From Candidatus Poribacteria bacterium (GTDB taxonomy: Bacteria; Poribacteria; DTPJ01; WJIO01), in assembly GCA_014730235.1 (NCBI GenBank), contig WJIO01000081.1, positions 1 through 19,515 on the forward strand: 19,515 nt of DNA, written 5' to 3'. Below are positions 13,837 through 19,515 of the stretch, one piece after another (position 1 is the stretch's first letter; the number at the start of each line of letters is the position of its first letter). Under the pieces are notes generated by a model that did not search any database, was not told the DNA's origin, and worked only from the letters and a program-made list of their open reading frames with translations. The position numbers were made by a program, and so were the translations under genes.

Positions 13837-13865
13837 TTGATCTAAAACTTATGGCCTGGTAAAAT
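13837..13865 (+). promoter_or_regulatory. Putative promoter of the first LamG gene
   Basis: TTGATC (13837-13842), 17-bp spacer, TAAAAT (13860-13865). The start would be near 13872, 40 nt before the LamG start codon. Confidence 0.4.
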
Positions 13866-13911
13866 GTGATTGTATATTAATGATATTACATAGAAATGAA
13901 AGGAGTGTATT

Positions 13912-14655
13912 ATGTATCGTGTGAAATTATTATTTATTGCTCTGGTTCTATTTCTTGTTGCCGGGATGGTACAGGCCCAGGAATTTGTGGTTGATGGTCT
14001 GATCGCTATGTGGACTATGGATGATGCAGACATAGACGGTGATACAGTAAAAGACGCATCAGGCAATGGCAATGATGCCACAATCATGGGCACCGTACAA
14101 TTTACCAATGGTGTCATCGGTAAAGCATTGCTTCTTGATGGTACAGTAAATAATTACATCGAAATCCCGGACATGGGAGAGATGGAAACCGATTCTGTCG
14201 AATGCTGGGCTTACGAAGAAGCCTTTGCCGGGATACAGGGAATCATCTCCACATGGCAGTGGGAAGCAGGCAAAGTTCACTTTAAATTTGAAAGCAATCA
14301 GATTCAGGTGGACAAAAATGGGGTTGGAAAAATTACATCTCCAGGCGTTAATCAGCAGTGGTATCACATTATCTATACCCAGGGAATAGACGACGGTATC
14401 AAGCTGTATGTGGATGGTGAGTTAGCCAGTGAACTTCCCAGCGCAGGAGCATTACCTGAAAACTGGCACGAAAGAAGGATAGGAAGTGAACATGACGGTA
14501 GATTCCTGAACGGCATGATAGATGAAGTTCGGGTATATAATCGCATATTGACTCCCGAGGAAGTGACAAAGAATTTTGAGGTTACTTCAAATAAAATGGC
14601 AGTAGAACACGTTGGTAAATTGACATCTACATGGGGTAATATTAAGCAATTTTAG
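13912..14655 (+). CDS. Exported LamG (concanavalin A-like) domain protein, copy 1
   Basis: A 247-residue protein with a Sec signal peptide (hydrophobic LLFIALVLFLVAG, likely cut after A22 in VQA-QE). A single LamG/jellyroll domain follows: DGLIAMWTMDD, VKDASGNGNDATIMG, IGKALLLDG, IEIPDMG, SVECWAYEE, a WHERRIGSEHDGRFLNG stretch and IDEVRVYNRILTPEEV. The domain generally binds carbohydrate or protein ligands outside the cell; the ligand is unknown. The last 20 residues (VEHVGKLTSTWGNIKQF) resemble those of the downstream copy. GGAGTG lies 6 nt before the ATG. Copy 2 begins 108 bp downstream. Confidence 0.88.
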   Translation: MYRVKLLFIALVLFLVAGMVQAQEFVVDGLIAMWTMDDADIDGDTVKDASGNGNDATIMGTVQFTNGVIGKALLLDGTVNNYIEIPDMGEMETDSVECWAYEEAFAGIQGIISTWQWEAGKVHFKFESNQIQVDKNGVGKITSPGVNQQWYHIIYTQGIDDGIKLYVDGELASELPSAGALPENWHERRIGSEHDGRFLNGMIDEVRVYNRILTPEEVTKNFEVTSNKMAVEHVGKLTSTWGNIKQF

Positions 14656-14763
14656 TTTTAGAAAGTAGGGGTGATATACAAAGAATAGTTGCTATTATTC
14701 AAGCAGTTAAACTTTTATAGCCGCTTTATGAAGAGATAAAGTAGTTAAAGGGAGAGTAAAGTT

Positions 14764-15504
14764 ATGCTAAAAAAATTAGTTTTTTCAATTTCTGCTCTTA
14801 TGGTTATGGCTCTTACCGTCAATGCGCAAGAGTTTGTAACAGATGGTCTGATTCTCATGTATACTTTCGATAGTGGGGATGTATCAGGTGATACTGTCGC
14901 AGATGTATCAGGAACTGGTAACGACGGTACAGCAATGGGTACTGTAAACTATACATCCGGAATGATCGGTGATGCCCTTATGCTGGATGGAACAGATGGT
15001 TATATTGAAATTCCGGCCATGGGTTCTTTTGAACAGGTTTCAGTAGAATGTTGGGTATACGAAGAAGCCTTTGCCGGTATTCAGGGAATCGTCTCCACAT
15101 GGCAGTGGGAAGCAGGTAAAGTTCACTATAAATTTGAAAGCAATCAGATTCAGGTAGATAAGAATGGTGCAGGTAAGATAACAGCAGATGCTGAAGCCCA
15201 GACATGGTATCATGTTGTTTATACTACAGACACTATCGGCGATGCCTTGAAGCTGTATGTGGATGGTGAACTTGCAGCAGACGGTCCAGGCGGAGCAGGT
15301 GTAAATGAGTTATGGGATGAGAGACGAGTTGGCAGCGAACACGACGGCAGATTCCTGAACGGTATGGTAGACGAAGTAAGGGTTTATGACCGGGTTTTGT
15401 CCGCTGATGAGGTTGTTAATAATTTTGCTGTAACAACAAATGTAATGACTGCTGTTAAACCTTCAGGCAAAGCAGCTACTACATGGGGTAGTATAAAACT
15501 TTAA
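14764..15504 (+). CDS. Exported LamG (concanavalin A-like) domain protein, copy 2
   Basis: A 246-residue paralogue of the preceding gene, colinear along its whole length. The signal peptide is different in sequence (LVFSISALMVMALTVNA, likely cut after A21) but the mature start QEF is the same. The middle of the domain, EEAFAGIQGIVSTWQWEAGK and the following HYKFESNQIQVDKNG, is almost identical in protein and DNA to copy 1, while the flanks have diverged. It ends in KPSGKAATTWGSIKL, sharing GK, T-x-TWG and IK with copy 1. AAAGGGAG precedes the ATG. A hairpin terminator follows 38 bp after the stop. Confidence 0.88.
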   Translation: MLKKLVFSISALMVMALTVNAQEFVTDGLILMYTFDSGDVSGDTVADVSGTGNDGTAMGTVNYTSGMIGDALMLDGTDGYIEIPAMGSFEQVSVECWVYEEAFAGIQGIVSTWQWEAGKVHYKFESNQIQVDKNGAGKITADAEAQTWYHVVYTTDTIGDALKLYVDGELAADGPGGAGVNELWDERRVGSEHDGRFLNGMVDEVRVYDRVLSADEVVNNFAVTTNVMTAVKPSGKAATTWGSIKL

Positions 15505-15541
15505 CATAACAATTTCACATTTTCAAAACTTTTTATTTTTA

Positions 15542-15568
15542 TGGGCACGCCAACGCGTGCCCAGTTTT
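15542..15568 (+). terminator. Hairpin repeat copy A: intrinsic-type terminator after the LamG pair
   Basis: TGGGCACGC (15542-15550) pairs perfectly with GCGTGCCCA (15555-15563) around CAAC, followed by GTTTT. It lies 38 bp after the second LamG stop. Nearly the same 27-nt unit recurs at 15929, so it is also a local repeat. Confidence 0.7.
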
Positions 15569-15610
15569 CGAAAGAATTAAAACAAACTTACAGGGAAAAA
15601 AGCGTAGATA

Positions 15611-15862
15611 ATGAAAACTATAAAAATTACTTTATCTGATGAAATTTTAATATCCATGAAGGAAACCCCTGAAAACTTTTCCAGAGAAATTAAAATGGCA
15701 GCGGCTGCCAAGTTTTACGAAATGGGAAAGCTTTCTTCAGGAAGAGCGGCAGAACTGGCAGGTATTTCTAGAATTAGCTTTTTACAAAGTTTATCAATGT
15801 ATAAAGTTCCAATTTTTAGCATGACTGAAACAGAATTAAAACAGGATTTAAATAATCCCTGA
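15611..15862 (+). CDS. UPF0175 family protein, orphan antitoxin-like
   Basis: An 83-residue protein matching UPF0175: a start of ITLSDEILISMK, then PENFSREIKMAAAAKFYEMG (20-39), KLSSGRAAELAGISR (41-55, helix-turn-helix-like), FLQSLSMYKVP and a final ELKQDL. Members are usually the DNA-binding antitoxin of a pair whose toxin is a PIN-domain (DUF3368) protein. No such gene is adjacent here: the next gene is an unrelated URO-D-like protein. It is bracketed by two copies of a hairpin repeat (15542 and 15929). The ribosome site is weak (AGGGAAA about 14 nt upstream). It may be an orphan regulator or the leftover of a toxin-antitoxin pair. Confidence 0.82.
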   Translation: MKTIKITLSDEILISMKETPENFSREIKMAAAAKFYEMGKLSSGRAAELAGISRISFLQSLSMYKVPIFSMTETELKQDLNNP

Positions 15863-15928
15863 TTTAGTTATCTGTACAGTTCTGAAACTGGCGAATGTAA
15901 TGATACTTTTTTATTATAATGAATTCTA

Positions 15929-15955
15929 TGAGCACGCCAAAGCGTGCCCAGTTTT
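15929..15955 (+). repeat. Hairpin repeat copy B, downstream of the UPF0175 gene
   Basis: GCACGC (15932-15937) pairs with GCGTGC (15942-15947) around CAAA, followed by CCCAGTTTTT. It matches copy A at all but two positions across TATGxGCACGCCAAxGCGTG and the following CCCAGTTTT. The outer stem has one mismatch that copy A does not have. It probably terminates the UPF0175 transcript. Confidence 0.7.
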
Positions 15956-15982
15956 TATATGAATAAAATAAAGGAAATACAA

Positions 15983-17161
15983 ATGAGTTCTATACCGCAA
16001 AAGGACAAAAAAATCCTTCGGGAATTGGGTAGAGAGATAGTAGAAGCGGCGGCTGATCCGGTTAACGAGGAACGCAGGGAAATACATCGTCGTATAAATA
16101 ATTTTGAAAAGGTAAAACCCTGGATCACCATTTTTCAGGAACCCTGGAACGAACTGAATGTAAACGGGGAACTGGATATCCATTGCCAGGATGACTTTTC
16201 TCGTGGTATAGAATCAGGAATGAGACGCACTCTTTTCAAGTGGCGGCATTATCCTGGTGATATGACCATATCCCCGGTTTCTGTGCAACCCTATTGTATT
16301 CATGACACAGGTTTTGGAATTTCAGAAAAAGTTGATGTAGCCCGTACCGATCCTACCAACAGCGTGGTTTCCCGTCATTTTCACATACAGATCAAAGATG
16401 AAGAGGATATATCAAAAATTAAGAAGCCAGTGGTAACTCATGATGAAAAACTGACGGAAGAATATTACCAGAAACGGTGTGAAATATTCCATGACATCCT
16501 AGAAGTCAGAAAATCCGGGGTAGGTTCGTTCTGGTTTGCCCCATGGGATGAATTGGTCAGATGGACAGGAGTGCAAGAGGTGTTGATGGACATGATTGCC
16601 CGACCGGAATTCGTCCATAAAGCTATAGGTCATTTTGTAGATTGCTGGCTGCACCGTCTGGATCAATACGAAGAGCAAAATCTCTTATCTGCACCAGCAA
16701 AAAAATTGGGGGTAACAGGTGCGGCACAGATATTCTCAGAGGTATCTCCGGCCATGCATGGTGAATTTGCCCTTCAACATGAAGCCAGGTTCTATAAACG
16801 ATTTGGTAAAACATACTATGGTTGCTGTGAGCCACTTCATGACAAGGTAGATATATGCGCCCAGTATCTTCCAAATCTATATAAAATATCAATGAGTCCA
16901 TGGGTGGATTTTCCCAAAGCGGCAGAAAATGTGGGTAATAGATTTATCTTCGCCTGGAAACCAAATCCTGCCTTTGTAGCTTATGACCATTGGGATCCGG
17001 AATTAGTTCGCAGGGATATAAAGGAAAAGATGGCAATTGCTTCGGCAAACGATTGTATAATGGAAGTCCATCTTAAAGATATTAGCACTGTGAGATATGA
17101 CCTGCGAAGACTCACAGAATGGAATCAGATAGCCCAGGAATGTGCGGCTGAATATGTATAG
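15983..17161 (+). CDS. URO-D-like methyltransferase-family protein, second and divergent
   Basis: A 392-residue protein with the C-terminal half of a URO-D/methyltransferase-like barrel: FAPWDELVRWTGVQEVLMDM, then PEFVHKAI, the late YYGCCEPLHDK motif (C281, C282, H286: possible metal/thiol site), KISMSPWVDFPKAAENVG, and WKPNPAF. It shares the superfamily with the gene at 6317 but little sequence, so they are not recent duplicates. I chose ATG 15983 because AAAGGA lies 7 nt upstream. The longer frame opening at GTG 15944 begins inside the terminator hairpin. The gene is followed after 10 bp by the propeller protein. No corrinoid protein gene is nearby and the substrate is unknown. Confidence 0.72.
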   Translation: MSSIPQKDKKILRELGREIVEAAADPVNEERREIHRRINNFEKVKPWITIFQEPWNELNVNGELDIHCQDDFSRGIESGMRRTLFKWRHYPGDMTISPVSVQPYCIHDTGFGISEKVDVARTDPTNSVVSRHFHIQIKDEEDISKIKKPVVTHDEKLTEEYYQKRCEIFHDILEVRKSGVGSFWFAPWDELVRWTGVQEVLMDMIARPEFVHKAIGHFVDCWLHRLDQYEEQNLLSAPAKKLGVTGAAQIFSEVSPAMHGEFALQHEARFYKRFGKTYYGCCEPLHDKVDICAQYLPNLYKISMSPWVDFPKAAENVGNRFIFAWKPNPAFVAYDHWDPELVRRDIKEKMAIASANDCIMEVHLKDISTVRYDLRRLTEWNQIAQECAAEYV

Positions 17162-17171
17162 GTGATATTAT

Positions 17172-18602
17172 TTGAAATTTTTAGTAATTCTTATATGTTT
17201 AACATTAATTTTTCCCGCAGAAAAAGCTTTTTGCATCTGGCCTGATGATCCCGAGTTAAACTTACCCATCTGTATGGCAGCAGGAACCCAGGAACATCCC
17301 CGTATTACTACTGACGGTGCTTCTGGTGCCATTATAGTATGGCAGGATATTGCTTCAGTTTCTTCTGATATCTATGCCCAGAGGGTTGACGCCAGAGGTG
17401 AAATAAGATGGACAATTGATGGAGTGGCTGTCTGCCTTGAAAAGAAAAATCAATGGTTTCCCAACCTTGTGTCGGATGGTTCAGGTGGAGCCATAATTGC
17501 ATGGTGGGATGAAAGAAATGCCAACCCTAACCTTAACAGCGATACAGATATCTACGCTCAACGCATCAACGGTGAGGGTCAAGTTCAGTGGGAGCCTGGT
17601 GGAGTGCCTGTGTGCACCCTTCCCAGGGCCCAGTTAGAGTTTAATATAGCCGCCGATGGCGAAGGTGGTGCACTAATTGTCTGGCATGATTATCGGGATG
17701 AAACCTGGACTCCTTACATTTACGCCCAACGTGTAAATAAATATGGTGAGATGTTATGGGAAAAAGATGGTATTCTGGTGGCATCAAAAGACAATTCCCA
17801 GCAGTATCCAGATATTGCCAGCGATGGTTATGGTGGAGCTATAATAGTATGGCAGGACTGGCGGGATGGCAAGGGTGATGTCTATGCTCAACGAATAAGC
17901 GCAGAAGGCGAAAAAATCTGGAAGTATGACGGTATCCCTTTATGTCAGATGCCCGAAAGACAATGGCATCCCTACATAATCAACGATGGCTTCGGTGGAG
18001 CCATCGTTGCATGGATGGATCATCGTAACAGCATAAAAAACGAGTTTATATCCAGGGCCGACAATTCCAGCGACAGTGGATGGGATATTTACACCCAACG
18101 GATAAATGCACAGGGGAAAAGCTTATGGCAGGAAAATGGAATACCACTTTGCCTTATGGGTGGTGATCAATACGACTACACCATGATCTCTGACGGTGAA
18201 GGCGGCGCTTTTGTCACATGGCTTGATCAAAGGAAAGGTGATTGGGATATATATGGTCAAAGACTGAATTCCTCTGGTAAATATGAATGGAAAGAAAATG
18301 GTATTCCTGTATGCGATGAACCTGACAACCAGTTTAATCCAAACATAGTCAGCGATGGTGTTGATGGTTCAATTATATCGTGGTGGGACAGAAGGATATT
18401 GGATGGTGATATATATGCCCAGAGGATTGATAAAAGCGGTAATTTCCTCTGGGTTGAATCAGGAGCGGCTATATGTCTGGCCAAAGGTACACAGCAAGAT
18501 CCACATCCCATTAACAGTGGCATAGGAAGCGCAATTATCGTATGGTGGGATAAGCGGGAAATAGATGCGAATATATACGCTCAAAGAGTTATCTCAGAAT
18601 AG
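17172..18602 (+). CDS. Exported eight-repeat protein, probable eight-bladed beta-propeller
   Basis: A 476-residue protein with an N-terminal hydrophobic export signal (FLVILICLTLIFPAEKA). The rest is eight repeats of 53-69 residues with the pattern P-x-I-x-SDG-x-GGAIIVW-x-D-x-R ... DIYAQR-I-x-x-x-G-x-x-x-W-x-x-x-GIP-x-C. The SDG landmarks fall at residues 48, 102, 162, 218, 272, 341, 395 and 449 (the last degenerate). Repeat 8 stops after IYAQRVIS, and the missing W...PICMAAGTQEHP part is found at residues 23-43, so the N-terminus can complete the last blade (a 'velcro' ring closure). Aromatic- and Asp-rich repeats suggest an extracellular or periplasmic binding protein of unknown ligand. TTG start with AGGTGA upstream, 10 bp after the URO-D-like gene. 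Confidence 0.8.
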   Translation: MKFLVILICLTLIFPAEKAFCIWPDDPELNLPICMAAGTQEHPRITTDGASGAIIVWQDIASVSSDIYAQRVDARGEIRWTIDGVAVCLEKKNQWFPNLVSDGSGGAIIAWWDERNANPNLNSDTDIYAQRINGEGQVQWEPGGVPVCTLPRAQLEFNIAADGEGGALIVWHDYRDETWTPYIYAQRVNKYGEMLWEKDGILVASKDNSQQYPDIASDGYGGAIIVWQDWRDGKGDVYAQRISAEGEKIWKYDGIPLCQMPERQWHPYIINDGFGGAIVAWMDHRNSIKNEFISRADNSSDSGWDIYTQRINAQGKSLWQENGIPLCLMGGDQYDYTMISDGEGGAFVTWLDQRKGDWDIYGQRLNSSGKYEWKENGIPVCDEPDNQFNPNIVSDGVDGSIISWWDRRILDGDIYAQRIDKSGNFLWVESGAAICLAKGTQQDPHPINSGIGSAIIVWWDKREIDANIYAQRVISE

Positions 18603-18610
18603 GAGAATTT

Positions 18611-19515
18611 ATGCCTTTATCTACAATCGAATGGCATGAGGGCAAGGTCGTAATGATTGACCAGACTCTACTGCCTAACGAATTAAAATATATACATTGT
18701 GATACAGTGGAAAAAGTTTGGGAAGCCATAAAGATGCTTAGAGTGCGAGGAGCTCCAGCTATAGGCATCGCTGGGGCTTTGGGAATTGTTATTGGTATAT
18801 GGAATTCCAAAGCTCAGGACTACCCCACATTTAAGCTGCAACTGGACAAAGCCGCCGATTACCTGGCCACATCCAGACCTACGGCAGTTAATCTCTTCTG
18901 GGCTTTAGACAGGATGAAAGCTACTGCCGAAGCCAATAAAGATAAAGAGATATCAGAGCTTAAGCGTATTCTTCTGGCTGAAGCACAAAGGATAATAAAG
19001 GAAGACAAGGAAATGTGCCGGAACATCGGCAGGCACGGCTCAGAACTGGTTAAAGCAGGTGATACCATCCTGACTCATTGCAATGCTGGAGGTCTTGCTA
19101 CTGCCGACTATGGTACAGCCCTGGCCGTAATGTTTACAGCCCATGAGCAGGGGAAAAACATAAAAGTTTTTGCCGATGAAACCCGCCCTCTGCTACAAGG
19201 AGCAAGACTTACCACATGGGAACTTATGCAGACGGGAATTGATGTTACCCTTATCTGTGATAATATGGCGGCTCAGGTGATGAAAGAAGGCAGGATAAAT
19301 TGTGTTATAACAGGTGCAGACAGGATAGCCGCCAACGGCGATGCCGCCAACAAGATCGGCACTTATGGCGTAGCTGTGCTGGCAAAAGAGCATAAAATAC
19401 CCTTTTATGTAGCCGCTCCTACATCCACTCTGGACATGAGTCTAACAACTGGCGATCTTATACCTATCGAACAGCGGGGAGCAGAGGAAATAACCGAGGG
19501 ATTTGGAAGATGCAC
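18611..19515 (+). CDS. mtnA: Methylthioribose-1-phosphate isomerase, 3' truncated by window
   Basis: It converts 5-methylthioribose-1-phosphate to the ribulose form in methionine salvage. 301 codons are present; the family is usually about 345-370 residues. Signatures are RVRGAPAIGIAGA (44-56), THCNAGGLAT (155-164, catalytic C157), ETRPLLQGARLTTWEL (190-205), TGADRIAANGDAANKIGTY (234-252, with the acid D237) and VAAPTSTLD (267-275). The frame is open to the last base. AGGAG overlaps the stop of the preceding gene (18602) and the ATG follows 8 bp after that stop, so it is translationally adjacent to the propeller gene. The related eIF2B-alpha-like proteins lack this exact Cys-Asp pair, which favours mtnA. 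The end is outside the window. Confidence 0.95.
   Translation, partial: MPLSTIEWHEGKVVMIDQTLLPNELKYIHCDTVEKVWEAIKMLRVRGAPAIGIAGALGIVIGIWNSKAQDYPTFKLQLDKAADYLATSRPTAVNLFWALDRMKATAEANKDKEISELKRILLAEAQRIIKEDKEMCRNIGRHGSELVKAGDTILTHCNAGGLATADYGTALAVMFTAHEQGKNIKVFADETRPLLQGARLTTWELMQTGIDVTLICDNMAAQVMKEGRINCVITGADRIAANGDAANKIGTYGVAVLAKEHKIPFYVAAPTSTLDMSLTTGDLIPIEQRGAEEITEGFGRC

Noticed and set aside
15944-15982. Upstream extension of the second URO-D-like gene to GTG 15944
   Set aside because: It would start inside the hairpin repeat and lacks a ribosome site; ATG 15983 has AAAGGA at 7 nt.
18257-19393. Minus-strand frames opposite the propeller protein and mtnA
   Set aside because: Both plus-strand genes are unambiguous, and the opposite frames show no recognisable features.
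1-19515. CRISPR array, phage genes or secondary-metabolite cluster
   Set aside because: No regularly spaced direct repeats, no phage structural genes and no modular biosynthetic enzymes are visible.

Overview
The window looks like a low-GC chromosome segment from an uncultivated, Gram-negative, probably anaerobic or microaerophilic bacterium. Evidence is a GT9 (LPS heptosyltransferase-type) glycosyltransferase, Sec signal peptides, two URO-D/corrinoid-methyltransferase-like proteins, LamG and repeat-propeller exported proteins, and a rubrerythrin-type redox operon. The LamG proteins with a shared C-terminal 'TWGxIK' tail resemble proteins I associate with Poribacteria-like candidate phyla; this placement is inference.

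Layout. 1-1206 is a graveyard of mobile DNA: the 3' end of an IS3-family element (DDE transposase end plus terminal repeat) followed by a group II intron relic whose ORF has lost its reverse-transcriptase core. A tRNA-Leu(GAG) with a perfect-consensus promoter follows on the minus strand. 1599-2753 encodes a GT9 glycosyltransferase that converges on a minus-strand translation cluster: rpsU, a zinc-ribbon/Tudor-like protein, an unlisted 44-residue highly basic protein, infC with a UUG start, and a GIY-YIG-like protein with a UUG start. A regulatory-looking intergenic region rich in GTAAA/TTTAC sites separates this cluster from a sigma-54 activator (4787-6121) whose receiver phospho-acceptor Asp is replaced by Asn.

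7653-11242 is the most interesting part, a five-gene plus-strand redox operon: a rubrerythrin-like di-iron protein, an AhpF-type flavoprotein lacking the NADPH-selecting HRR motif, a two-CxxC protein disulfide oxidoreductase (together a 'split AhpF'), a small cytochrome-b5-like protein, and a fusion of a half-ferritin (di-iron type) domain to a SpoIIE/RsbU-type PP2C phosphatase. The fusion suggests that an iron/oxygen/peroxide signal sensed by the di-iron domain feeds a partner-switching phosphatase. A second, conventional NADPH-type thioredoxin reductase lies at 12875-13822.

The rest is catabolic or secreted: an arabinose/fucose isomerase-like protein (minus), two tandem LamG proteins, an orphan UPF0175 antitoxin-like gene bracketed by two copies of a hairpin repeat, a second URO-D-like protein, an eight-repeat probable beta-propeller, and the first 301 codons of mtnA running off the end.
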